A DNA stretch of 64,000 bases, taken from positions 1 to 64,000 of the forward strand of contig NZ_JAJKFK010000003.1 of the NCBI RefSeq assembly GCF_021653975.1, read 5' to 3'. The stretch is from Amycolatopsis sp. GM8 (lineage in GTDB: Bacteria > Actinomycetota > Actinomycetes > Mycobacteriales > Pseudonocardiaceae). How positions within the stretch are numbered: the stretch's first letter is position 1; every line of letters starts with the position of its first letter. Under the pieces are notes generated by a model. That model was given only the letters and a program-made list of their open reading frames with translations. It was not told the origin of the DNA and made no database searches. The translations under genes and the position numbers were made by a program. This document shows positions 26,059 through 34,027 of this stretch, in pieces.

Positions 26059-27117
26059 CTACCGGGAGCTCGACTGCCCGGTGAGAGATGCTTTCTGGTC
26101 GATATTCGTCGGCGCCACAGGCGGCTCGCTCCTGGTGCGACGACGTCGTATCCGCTTCGGGATGTCCTGCAGGAGTCCCGCCGCCCCGCGGGGAAGGAAC
26201 AGCAGAACAAGGATGAGGATGACGCCGTAGACGAACGGGGTGAGCGTCGGATCGAACCCGATGGTCGGCACGAAGTCGCGGACATAGACCAGGAAGAGCC
26301 CGCCCACCACGGAACCGATCACGATGTTCCCCGTGCCCCCACCGATGATCATCCCGAGCACGAGGCTGATCGAAAGCAGCGGCGTGAAATCGGCCGGCGC
26401 CACGTACCGGTTCACCATCGCGAACATCCAGCCGGAAATGCCCGCGATCGCGGCGGTCCACGCATACATCGCGACCTTGGTGAGATTCGTGTTGATTCCC
26501 AATGTCCGCGAAGCGATCTCCTGATCCCGGACGGCGACGAACGCTCGTCCGGTGCGGCTCGTGACGAGCGTCCACCCGAGAACGAAGACGATGACCGCGA
26601 CGACGACGACCGTCCAATACGCGGAGACCGCGCGGTTGAAACCGAACACGCTCGGGATCGGCTGTGTGGCGGCCAACCCCTGTGCCCCACCGGAAAAGTC
26701 CGAGAACTTGAGGACGAACTGCGGGAAAACGATCGCTATCCCGAGCGAGATCAAGGCGAGCGGTTTCATGCCCTTGATTCTCAGCGCGGGCAGACCCGCG
26801 ACACCCCCGATGACGCCGGTGATGAGTGCCGCGGGCAGAACCGCCAGGAACCAGGACATCCCGGCATTGGTCAGCAGGATCGCGGTGTACGCACCGATCC
26901 CGAGATACGCGCCCTGGCCAAGGGAGAACTGGCCGAGACGTCCGGTGAGCAGCGCGAGGGACATCACCGCGACGGCGTCACTGGCCACCTGGCCGAACAT
27001 GCCGAGGTTCACGCTGCTGGTGAGCCAGGGCGCGGCGAGCAGGAGAACCACGGCCGCCCCGGCGATCCACCCGCCGAAGGATCGCCTGCGCCATAAGGGT
27101 TTCGCCGGCGCGTTCAT
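26059..27117 (-). CDS. livM: Branched-chain-type ABC transporter permease LivM
   Basis: A 352-residue permease with about nine membrane helices. The family motif GxxAYLGIGAYTAILL appears as GQGAYLGIGAYTAILL, and the EAA-type loop near AVRDQEIASRTLGINTNLTKVAMY is intact. The C-terminus is a charged cytoplasmic tail rich in arginine. ATG at 27117 overlaps the livH stop as ATGA. Forms the translocation channel with LivH, driven by LivG and LivF. Confidence 0.93.
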   Translation of the reverse strand: MNAPAKPLWRRRSFGGWIAGAAVVLLLAAPWLTSSVNLGMFGQVASDAVAVMSLALLTGRLGQFSLGQGAYLGIGAYTAILLTNAGMSWFLAVLPAALITGVIGGVAGLPALRIKGMKPLALISLGIAIVFPQFVLKFSDFSGGAQGLAATQPIPSVFGFNRAVSAYWTVVVVAVIVFVLGWTLVTSRTGRAFVAVRDQEIASRTLGINTNLTKVAMYAWTAAIAGISGWMFAMVNRYVAPADFTPLLSISLVLGMIIGGGTGNIVIGSVVGGLFLVYVRDFVPTIGFDPTLTPFVYGVILILVLLFLPRGAAGLLQDIPKRIRRRRTRSEPPVAPTNIDQKASLTGQSSSR

Positions 27118-28019
27118 ACCCGTTCCACCTTCACTTTGCCGAAGAGGCCCTGTGGGCGCACCAGCAGGACGATGAGGATGAGGAGCAGGGCGGCGGCGAG
27201 CGCGAGCTCGGAGCCGAAGAGATAGCCGCCCGCGAGGTGCTGGGTGAGACCGACCAGGATGCCGCCGACGATCGCGCCGGGCACACTGTCGAGGCCGCCG
27301 AGGATGGCCGCGGCGAACGCATACAGCAGCACCGATTGCATCATGAACGGGCTCAGGAACAGTTTGGGTGCGAGCATCGCGCCGGCCACCCCGCCGACCG
27401 CGCTGGCCAGCCCCCAGCCGAGCATCAGGGTGCGTTTGACGTTGATACCGCTCAGCTGCGCCGAGACCGCGTTGTTCGTCGTGGCCCGCATCGCCAGACC
27501 GAATCGCGTCCGGGTGAACAGCAGGCGCAGCAACAGGCTCAGGGACGTGAAGACGACGATCAGGCCGATGGTCGACCACGTCAGGTTCGCGCCGCCGAGG
27601 GGAATCCCGCCCGCACTGAAGACCGACTCCATCGCGACGGGCTGAACGCTGAAGATGTAGGCGGCGAGCGCGCTCAGCCCGAGATACATGCCCATCGTGA
27701 CCATCGCCTGGTCGATGTACGGGCGTTTCTCGAACGGACGCATGATGAACCGTTCGCAGACCACGCCGATGACGAATCCGATTCCCAGCCCGAGGAAAAT
27801 GCCGACCGCCATGCGCAATTGCGGGTCGCCGATGAATCCGAGGAAACGGTCCGGTCGCGTGATCCACCAGACGATGAAGGTGGCGAACATCGCCATCTCG
27901 CCCTGGGCGAAGTTGACGAGTCCCGTCACGCGGTAGATGAGAACGAGGGCGAGCGCGATCGCGCCGTAGATCATCCCGTCGCCGACTCCGTCGATGATGC
28001 GCTGAAGCAGCAGTTCCAT
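27114..28019 (-). CDS. livH: Branched-chain-type ABC transporter permease LivH
   Basis: A 301-residue permease with about eight membrane helices. The N-terminal signature GDGMIYGAIALALVLIYRVTGLVNFAQGEMAM is typical of LivH. It lies two bases after livF and overlaps livM by four bases. The substrate is set by the binding protein and is not known. Confidence 0.93.
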   Translation of the reverse strand: MELLLQRIIDGVGDGMIYGAIALALVLIYRVTGLVNFAQGEMAMFATFIVWWITRPDRFLGFIGDPQLRMAVGIFLGLGIGFVIGVVCERFIMRPFEKRPYIDQAMVTMGMYLGLSALAAYIFSVQPVAMESVFSAGGIPLGGANLTWSTIGLIVVFTSLSLLLRLLFTRTRFGLAMRATTNNAVSAQLSGINVKRTLMLGWGLASAVGGVAGAMLAPKLFLSPFMMQSVLLYAFAAAILGGLDSVPGAIVGGILVGLTQHLAGGYLFGSELALAAALLLILIVLLVRPQGLFGKVKVERV

Positions 28020-28021
28020 GT

Positions 28022-28735
28022 CTAGACTCCCAAGTAGGCCGCGCGGACACCGTCGTCGGAGGCCAATTCATCGGCGTCGCCCTCGATCACGAGCTGGCCC
28101 GTCGAGATGACGTAGGCCCGGTCCGCGATCGCGAGGGCACGCTTCGCGTTCTGCTCCACGACGAGCAGCGCGGTGCCCGTCTCCTGATTGATCTTCCGCA
28201 GTTCCGCGAAGAGCTCGGCGGTGATCAGCGGGGCGAGGCCCATGGAGGGTTCGTCGAGCAGGACGAGCTTCGGCTTGCCCATCAGCGCGCGAGCCACGGC
28301 GAGCATCTGCTGCTCGCCACCGCTCAGGCTCCCTGCCGCCTGATCGCGGCGTTCCCGCAGGCGCGGGAAGACGTCGAACCAGCGCTCGATGGACTCGGCG
28401 ACCTCCGCGCGTGGACGGGTGTATCCGCCCACGCGCAGGTTGTCGATGACGCTGAGGTCGGTGAGGGTGCCGCGGCCTTCCGGAACATGCGCGATGCCCA
28501 GGCCCGCGCGTTTGTCCGTCGAGGTCCGGCGGGTGAAGGCGGTCCCGTCGAACGTGATGTCGCCCTGGGCCGGGATGATGCCGGAAACCGCTTTCATCAT
28601 CGTCGTCTTGCCGGCACCGTTGGCCCCGAGGATCACGACGATCTCGCCGGGATCGACGTGGAAGGAGATCCCGTGGATGACGCGGATCGAGCCGTAGCCG
28701 GCACGCATGTTCGTGACGTCGAGGATGGCGGCCAT
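28022..28735 (-). CDS. livF: Branched-chain-type ABC transporter ATPase LivF
   Basis: A 237-residue ATP-binding subunit. Walker A GANGAGKTT, signature SLSGGEQQ, Walker B LVLLDEPSMGLAP and switch His region LLVVEQN match LivF (the Q-loop/EQN form). ATG at 28735 shares a base with the livG stop (TGATG). An upstream in-frame extension is only the antisense-like tail of livG and is not part of the protein. Confidence 0.94.
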   Translation of the reverse strand: MAAILDVTNMRAGYGSIRVIHGISFHVDPGEIVVILGANGAGKTTMMKAVSGIIPAQGDITFDGTAFTRRTSTDKRAGLGIAHVPEGRGTLTDLSVIDNLRVGGYTRPRAEVAESIERWFDVFPRLRERRDQAAGSLSGGEQQMLAVARALMGKPKLVLLDEPSMGLAPLITAELFAELRKINQETGTALLVVEQNAKRALAIADRAYVISTGQLVIEGDADELASDDGVRAAYLGV

Positions 28736-29553
28736 CAGTCGTCCTCTCCGAGGTAAGCGGCGACGACCACCGGATCGCGGACGACCTCGGCGGGCCGCCC
28801 GTCGGCGATGAGGGCGCCGGCGCTCATCACGACACAGCGATCGGCGAACGAGGTGACCAGGCCCATGTGGTGCTCGACGAGGAGCATCGTGAGCTCGAAC
28901 TCGTCCCGCACGCCCCGGAGCAGCGCCCCGAGCTCGTGCACCTCGTCCTGCGTCAGCCCGCCGGCCGGTTCGTCGACCAGCAGTAGCGAAGGCTTCGACA
29001 TCATCGCCCGGGCGATCTCGACGCGCTTCTGCCATCCGTAGGACAGGCTCGAAACTTCCTCGCCGGCAAGGTGGGCGAGCCCGATCCGCTCCAGAAGCTC
29101 GTGCGCGTCGGTCCGTAACCGCCGTTCCGCCTTGACCTCACCGCGCAGCCGGAGGACTCCGCCGAGCACGGTCAGCGGGCCGCGGTAGCGAAGATGGCCG
29201 CCGAGAAGGACGTTGTCCAGCACGGTCATGGCAGGCACGACGGCCAGGTTCTGGAACGTGCGGCCGACGCCCAGTGCGGCGATCTGATGAGGAGCCCTGC
29301 CGAGTATCTCTTCACCCCGGTAGCGCACGCTGCCGTGGCTCGGCTTGTACACACCGCTGATGACATTGAACAGCGAACTCTTGCCCGCGCCGTTCGGGCC
29401 GATCACCGCGCACAGTTCGCCCTTCGTGACGCTGAAGGTGAGCGCATTGAGGGCGACGATCCCGCCGAACGAGAGATGGACGTCGTCCACGACGAAGACG
29501 GCGTTCTCCACGGTCGCCTCGATCTTCGGCCGGGCAGGCACCACCATGGACAT
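28735..29553 (-). CDS. livG: Branched-chain-type ABC transporter ATPase LivG
   Basis: A 272-residue ATP-binding subunit. Walker A GPNGAGKSS, the LivG-typical GVGRTFQNLAVVPAMTVLDNVLLG, signature LSYGWQKRVEIARA (a Tyr-Gly-Trp variant of the usual LSGGQ), Walker B LLLVDEPAGGL and LLVEHHM. The variant signature motif is common in LivG. ATG at 29553 has GGGAGG six bases upstream and shares a base with the EthD-like gene stop. Confidence 0.93.
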   Translation of the reverse strand: MSMVVPARPKIEATVENAVFVVDDVHLSFGGIVALNALTFSVTKGELCAVIGPNGAGKSSLFNVISGVYKPSHGSVRYRGEEILGRAPHQIAALGVGRTFQNLAVVPAMTVLDNVLLGGHLRYRGPLTVLGGVLRLRGEVKAERRLRTDAHELLERIGLAHLAGEEVSSLSYGWQKRVEIARAMMSKPSLLLVDEPAGGLTQDEVHELGALLRGVRDEFELTMLLVEHHMGLVTSFADRCVVMSAGALIADGRPAEVVRDPVVVAAYLGEDD

Positions 29554-29933
29554 CACGCACCTCCCCTCAATTGGCTCAGGTCGCTCTCCACCTCGTCGAC
29601 GATGTGGGAGTACATCTCCGTGCGGTCGAACAGCCGCGCCTCGTCCGCCGCGACGAGGGTGCGGAACTCCGATTCCTGCGCGCTCTGGAACTGGGACTCG
29701 AAGAGTTCGCGATCACTGATCCACAACTCCATGATCACGTCGAATCCCGACGAGTGGACGGTGCCGGTGGTCGGGTCCGCGATCGGCGTCAGGTACCGGC
29801 GCACATAGCGTTTGATTCCCGGGTTCTTCATGAGCCCGTCGAAAATCCTGATGTGGTGGTTCTCGTAGTAGTCCCGGAACTCCGCTGTGGACATCCCGGC
29901 TCGCTTCTTGAACAGGCAGACCACTTTGATCAC
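29553..29933 (-). CDS. EthD-domain protein
   Basis: A 126-residue small alpha+beta-barrel protein of the EthD/dimeric ferredoxin-like kind: MIKVVCLFKKRAGMSTAEFRDYYENHHIRIF carries the family pattern of a K-R...F..Y.....H segment. EthD proteins are found in degradation operons (ethyl tert-butyl ether, polyketide and steroid-like rings); biochemical roles vary. GTG at 29933 overlaps the SnoaL-like gene stop by four bases, and the stop overlaps livG by one, so it is co-translated with both. Confidence 0.82.
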   Translation of the reverse strand: MIKVVCLFKKRAGMSTAEFRDYYENHHIRIFDGLMKNPGIKRYVRRYLTPIADPTTGTVHSSGFDVIMELWISDRELFESQFQSAQESEFRTLVAADEARLFDRTEMYSHIVDEVESDLSQLRGGA

Positions 29934-30400
29934 TGCCGCACCCCCTCGGTCGCGCCGACGACTTCGTTGAGCCGCAACGGGTCCAGGTAGAAGACGGTGA
30001 AGTCACGGATGAGCCCGGCATCGAACGTGATGAACTGGGCCAGTCGTGCGTGCGCGGTCTGGCCGGTGGCCCGCGAGGTGAGCGCCACCCGCATGCTGAT
30101 GGCCACCCCGTCCTCGCGGCTGAAGTAGGTCACGTCGGTGATGACCATTGAGGACCAGGTTTCGGAGAGGACGGCGAAGAATCGCTCGACTCCGTCGATC
30201 CCCGCCCAGTCACCGGGAAACGGCACGGAGGGGCCCATGTGCATGACGGCCTGGGGATGCAGGCAGGCGGCCATCTCGTCGAACGACGCGCCACCGCGGG
30301 CGCCTCCGGCCGCGATGTAGCGCATCTCGGCGTCGTAGAACTTGTCGAGCACCGCGGTGGGGGCTACGCGTTCGGTTCCGGGAGCGGGGCCTGGGCGCAT
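29930..30400 (-). CDS. SnoaL-like (NTF2-fold) protein
   Basis: A 156-residue NTF2-fold protein. Features: VLDKFYDAEMRYIAAGG, CLHPQAVMHMGPSVPFPGDWAGIDGVERFFAVL and GLIRDFTVFYLDP. It is clearly paralogous to the gene at 38548-38997 (long shared stretches such as VPFPGDW and RDxTVFYLDP). NTF2-fold members include isomerases, hydrolases and cyclases; no function is assigned. ATG at 30400 follows GGAGG by five bases. First gene of the SnoaL-EthD-liv transcript; a palindrome matching the IclR-gene operator lies 86 bases upstream. Confidence 0.8.
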   Translation of the reverse strand: MRPGPAPGTERVAPTAVLDKFYDAEMRYIAAGGARGGASFDEMAACLHPQAVMHMGPSVPFPGDWAGIDGVERFFAVLSETWSSMVITDVTYFSREDGVAISMRVALTSRATGQTAHARLAQFITFDAGLIRDFTVFYLDPLRLNEVVGATEGVRQ

Positions 30401-30485
30401 GGAATCCTCCGGGCTAATCACTTCGTCGTGAGCAGTTCTGCGATCCGGTCGATGCTAAGCAATCGGCAACGGGAAGACATCAAGG

Positions 30486-30504
30486 CTTCCCGCATAGAGG
30501 AAAG
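30486..30504. promoter_or_regulatory. Palindrome matching the IclR/hyuA operator
   Basis: CTTCCCGCATAGAGGAAAG is read on the other strand as CTTTCCTCTATGCGGGAAG. It shares TTTCCTC-N4-CGG with the palindrome at 38430-38448, with the same 19-base length. It lies in the 163-base gap (30401-30563) before the SnoaL-EthD-liv genes, suggesting a second promoter under the same regulator. Confidence 0.5.
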
Positions 30505-30563
30505 GCACCGCGTTGTTTTCGCGTTCTGCGCGAGACGCACTCACCGCCGGTGTCAGCCTCACC

Positions 30564-31424
30564 TCAGCCTGTGACCTGCGGGATCGCGGCTGCCAGCAGG
30601 TCGATGATCCGGCCGGGCTCGGGAATTCCGCTCGCGATCACATAGGCCACGGTGAACCCGAGCTTCCCCATTTCGGCCGCCTGGCGCACAATTTCGTCCG
30701 TCGTCGTCTCCGGTCCTATCGGGATCAGAGTCGTCTTCTCGATCTCGTCGTAGTCCCGCCCGGCCGCCTCACAATGTGCGCGCAGCACGTCCAGCTTGCG
30801 TGCGGGATCCGCGGCGATGCTGATGTTGCACGCGTCCGCGTACGTCGCCACGAGCCGCAGTGTCCGGCGCTCCCCGCTGCCCCCGATCATGAGGTACGGG
30901 CGTGGCCGGGCGAGGCTGCGCGGAGCGCTCAGCGTCCGTCCGAGGTGGTAGTACGTGCCCTCGTAGGGCTCCTCGGAGTCCGACCACAGCTGCAAGCAGA
31001 TCTGGATGGCCTCCTCCAGCCGGCCGAACCGCTCGGGGACGCCGGGGAAGGGGAAGCCGAGTCCCCGGGACTCCTGTTCGTTCCACGCGGCGCCAATGCC
31101 GAGCCCCACCCGCCCTCCGGAAAGGACGTCCAGTGTGGAGACCTGCTTCGCGAGCAGCGCCGGCTCGCGGAAGACGACAGCCGTGACGAGCGAGTGGAGC
31201 CGCACTTTCTCGGTGTGGGCGACGAGGAAGCCGAGGGTCGCGTACGCCTCGAGCATCTCGTTCTCCTCGGGGCCGACGCCCCGGATCTGCCAGAAGTGAT
31301 CCATGACGGTGATCCGGGTGAGCCCGGCGGCCTCCGCGTCACGGGCATGCCGGGCAAGGCGCGGCCCGAGTTCCGCCGGACCGCCGAGCCACGTGAAGTC
31401 CCCGATGTGCAGACCGAGTTCCAT
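30564..31424 (-). CDS. LLM-class (F420-dependent type) oxidoreductase
   Basis: A 286-residue TIM-barrel protein of the luciferase-like monooxygenase/F420 oxidoreductase superfamily: MELGLHIGDFTW, ITVMDHFWQIRG, VSTLDVLSGGRVGLGIGAAWNEQESRGLG and PYLMIGGSGERRTLRLVATYADACNI are typical of actinobacterial F420-dependent members. Whether F420 or FMN is used cannot be told from sequence inspection. ATG at 31424 has AGAGG upstream; an ATG at 31457 overlapping the aldehyde dehydrogenase stop (ATGA) is the alternative. It follows an aldehyde dehydrogenase in the hyu operon and probably catalyses a redox step on the same substrate. Confidence 0.85.
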   Translation of the reverse strand: MELGLHIGDFTWLGGPAELGPRLARHARDAEAAGLTRITVMDHFWQIRGVGPEENEMLEAYATLGFLVAHTEKVRLHSLVTAVVFREPALLAKQVSTLDVLSGGRVGLGIGAAWNEQESRGLGFPFPGVPERFGRLEEAIQICLQLWSDSEEPYEGTYYHLGRTLSAPRSLARPRPYLMIGGSGERRTLRLVATYADACNISIAADPARKLDVLRAHCEAAGRDYDEIEKTTLIPIGPETTTDEIVRQAAEMGKLGFTVAYVIASGIPEPGRIIDLLAAAIPQVTG

Positions 31425-31453
31425 TTTCTCTTGCCTCTCGCGAATGGCCTCGG

Positions 31454-32908
31454 TCATGCGAAGCTGACGTGGACGTTCTTGACCTGTGTGTACGCGAGGA
31501 GTTCCTCGATGTCCTCCTCGCGGCCGAGACCGCTGTCCTTGAAGCCCCCGAACGGCGTCCCCGGCGTATGCCGTGACACGTCGTTGACCCAGACGTATCC
31601 CGCTTCCACATCGCGCGCGAAGCGCAGTCCCGTGGCCAGCTCGCGGGTGAACACGCCGGCGGTGAGGCCGTAGCGGACGCTGTTGGCGATCGCGACGGCC
31701 TCTTCGTAGGTCTCGAACGGCATCGCGGCGAGCACCGGGCCGAAGATCTCCTCCTGGGCGAGCCGGGAATCCGGCCGGACGTCGGCGAACAGGGCCGGCC
31801 GGAGGTAGTTGCCCCCGGCGAATTCTCCCTCTGTCAGCGTGGTTCCCCCGACGAGGAGTTCGGCGTTCTCGTCGCGGCCCAGCTGAATGTAGCGACGCAC
31901 CTTCTCCAGCTGGCGAGTGTTCACAATGGCGCCGGTCTCGGTTTCGGGGTCGTCGGGCACGCCCGAGCGCAGACCGTCCATTGTGGTCGCGAGCTTGTCG
32001 AGTAGCGGGCGATAGACGTCCCGGTGCACGAGAAGCCGCGACGTCGAGCCACAGGACTGCCCCTGCCAGGTGAAGTTCATGCCGCGGACCGCGGCGTCCA
32101 CAGCGACGTCGAGATCGGCGTCGGGAAAGATGACGAGGGGGTTCTTGCCGCCGAGTTCGAGCGACACCGTCTTGACCGCGACGCTCGCCGCTCGCGCCAG
32201 GATCGCCCGGCCCGTTTCGGCCGCGCCGATGAACGCGAGCCGGCGGATGTCCGGGTGGGTGACCAGCGCGTCACCGGTGGTGGCGCCTTCACCGGTCACG
32301 ACATTGACGACCCCGGCCGGGAAGATCTCACTGGCGAGCTCGGCGAGCCGGAGCGCGGAGAGGCTGGTGTGTTCGCTCGGCTTCACGATCACCGTGTTGC
32401 CCGCGGCGAGTGGTGCGGCGATCTTGGACGCCGCGAACATCAGCGGGTGGTTGAACGGGATGATCCGCGCCACGACGCCGTACGGCTCACGTGTGGTGAA
32501 GTCGAGCCGGTCGAACGAGGTCGGGATGGTCTCTCCCCGCGTGTGCAGAACCAAGCCGGCGTAGTACCTCAGCTGGGCGCACGCGACAGCCGCGTCGTTG
32601 CGCATCTCGCGAATAGGGCTGCCGTTGTCCGCGACGTCGAGCAGGGCGAACTCCTCGGCGCTGGCCTCGATCGCGGCCGCGAGCTTGATCAGCGCGCTCG
32701 CCCGCTGCGGCGGCTCGAGCCGCCGCCACAGGGGGTAGGCGTCCTTGGCGGCGGAGACGGCGTCATTGACGTCCTCGGCCGTGGCGTGCGGGATCTTGGC
32801 GATCACCGTGCCGTTCGCCGGGTTGACCGCGTCGATGGCCGCGCCATCGGACGCGAGCCGGAACCGGCCCCCGATGAGCATCGGGCGGGTTTCGATGGTG
32901 TCTGTCAC
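31454..32908 (-). CDS. Aldehyde dehydrogenase
   Basis: A 484-residue aldehyde dehydrogenase. PFNHP substitutes for the usual PWNFP, the base Glu is in LELGGKNP, and the nucleophile Cys is in WQGQSCGSTSR. The C-terminal TPFGGFKDSGLGRE is intact. The GTG at 32908 has GGAG five bases upstream; GTG at 32914 is too close to it. It follows an iron alcohol dehydrogenase by 12 bases, so an alcohol-to-acid conversion within the operon is likely. Substrate unknown. Confidence 0.9.
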   Translation of the reverse strand: MTDTIETRPMLIGGRFRLASDGAAIDAVNPANGTVIAKIPHATAEDVNDAVSAAKDAYPLWRRLEPPQRASALIKLAAAIEASAEEFALLDVADNGSPIREMRNDAAVACAQLRYYAGLVLHTRGETIPTSFDRLDFTTREPYGVVARIIPFNHPLMFAASKIAAPLAAGNTVIVKPSEHTSLSALRLAELASEIFPAGVVNVVTGEGATTGDALVTHPDIRRLAFIGAAETGRAILARAASVAVKTVSLELGGKNPLVIFPDADLDVAVDAAVRGMNFTWQGQSCGSTSRLLVHRDVYRPLLDKLATTMDGLRSGVPDDPETETGAIVNTRQLEKVRRYIQLGRDENAELLVGGTTLTEGEFAGGNYLRPALFADVRPDSRLAQEEIFGPVLAAMPFETYEEAVAIANSVRYGLTAGVFTRELATGLRFARDVEAGYVWVNDVSRHTPGTPFGGFKDSGLGREEDIEELLAYTQVKNVHVSFA

Positions 32909-32920
32909 GATCACTCCAGG

Positions 32921-34027
32921 TCAGCTACGGCGAATGCCGAGATCGGATGGCACGCCCGCGGCGGTCAGGATCCCGATGAGGTCCTCATCGGTCGCCGCCA
33001 GCGCGTTGTTCGCCCGGAACGGATGCCCCTCACTGGCAGCGACCATGGCGGCGCCGTGGTCGCGATCGAGATCGCCGGGCTGGAAGCGCCCGGCGAAGCC
33101 GATCTCCGTGAAAAGCGCCTCGACCGCGTCGAGATAGGGCAGGTGCCGGGCGTTCATCACCGCCCGGTTGAACATCCCGACGTGCAGCAGCAGCGCACCG
33201 TTCTGGTAGCCGTGCTGCAGGTGCACCGACGGCGCGCAGTCGAGCGCGTGAATGAGCCCGAGGCCCGTGTTGCCGCACGCGAGATTGGCGGCACAGCTCG
33301 CCTCGAGCAACCGCTGCAGGACTTCCGGGTCCCTCTTTTTCAGGGCACGCGGGAGATCCTCCAGGATCGTTTCCACGGCGAACTCGGCCAATGAGTCGGT
33401 GAAGAACGTCCGCCCGCGGGTCCACAATGCCTCCATCGCATGCGACAGCGCGTCGAGTGCCGCGTACAGCAGCGGCTTGTCGGGCAGCCCCACAACCAGA
33501 TTCCCGTCCAGCAGCGCCACAGTGGGCTCGCAGCCGGGCCCGCGGATGACGATTTCGCGCGTGCGGCCACGCTGGTGCAGGACCAGCGCGTTCGACACCT
33601 CGCTTCCGCTGCCGGCCGTTGTGGGGATGGCGATCGTCGGCGCGGGAAGCCGCGGCACCCGGCCGGTTCCCTCGTAACAGAGGAGGGGCCCGGGGTTGGT
33701 CAGCCGGATCGCCACCGCCTTCGCGGCGCACAGCGCGCTGCCGCCACCGACCGCGACCACGGCGCCGGCGTTGTACTCGAGCGCCTCGGCGGCCAACCGC
33801 TCGGCGTCGTCCAGGCTGGGGTCCGGATCGACGAGGATGGTCGGCGCCGCCCGCAACTGCTCGGCGGCGTCGAAGACCAGGTCCAGCGTGCCGGTGGTCG
33901 ACAGCCCCCGGTCCGCGACGACCACGACGCGTTCCGGCCCGAACGCGGCGATCTCGTCGGCAAGCGTGGCCACGGACCCGACGCCGGTCACGATGCGTGT
34001 CCCGACGCGGAAAGTCCGACCGGTCAT
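32921..34027 (-). CDS. Iron-containing alcohol dehydrogenase
   Basis: A 368-residue type III alcohol dehydrogenase, shorter than the two at 4235 and 11097. Nucleotide motif VGGGSALCAAKAV, and metal-ligand motifs ALLDGNL, DALSHAMEAL, LGLIHALDCAP and LQHGYQNG give Asp and three His. Related branches include maleylacetate reductase and hydroxyacid-oxoacid transhydrogenase, so the substrate could be a hydroxy- or keto-acid rather than a simple alcohol. ATG at 34027 overlaps the hyuB stop as ATGA, tying it to the carboxylase/hydrolase pair. Confidence 0.87.
   Translation of the reverse strand: MTGRTFRVGTRIVTGVGSVATLADEIAAFGPERVVVVADRGLSTTGTLDLVFDAAEQLRAAPTILVDPDPSLDDAERLAAEALEYNAGAVVAVGGGSALCAAKAVAIRLTNPGPLLCYEGTGRVPRLPAPTIAIPTTAGSGSEVSNALVLHQRGRTREIVIRGPGCEPTVALLDGNLVVGLPDKPLLYAALDALSHAMEALWTRGRTFFTDSLAEFAVETILEDLPRALKKRDPEVLQRLLEASCAANLACGNTGLGLIHALDCAPSVHLQHGYQNGALLLHVGMFNRAVMNARHLPYLDAVEALFTEIGFAGRFQPGDLDRDHGAAMVAASEGHPFRANNALAATDEDLIGILTAAGVPSDLGIRRS

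Noticed and set aside
26059-28071. A 670-codon frame as a fused LivH-LivM protein
   Set aside because: The first half is the livH gene read in another frame; the two permeases overlap by four bases in different frames.
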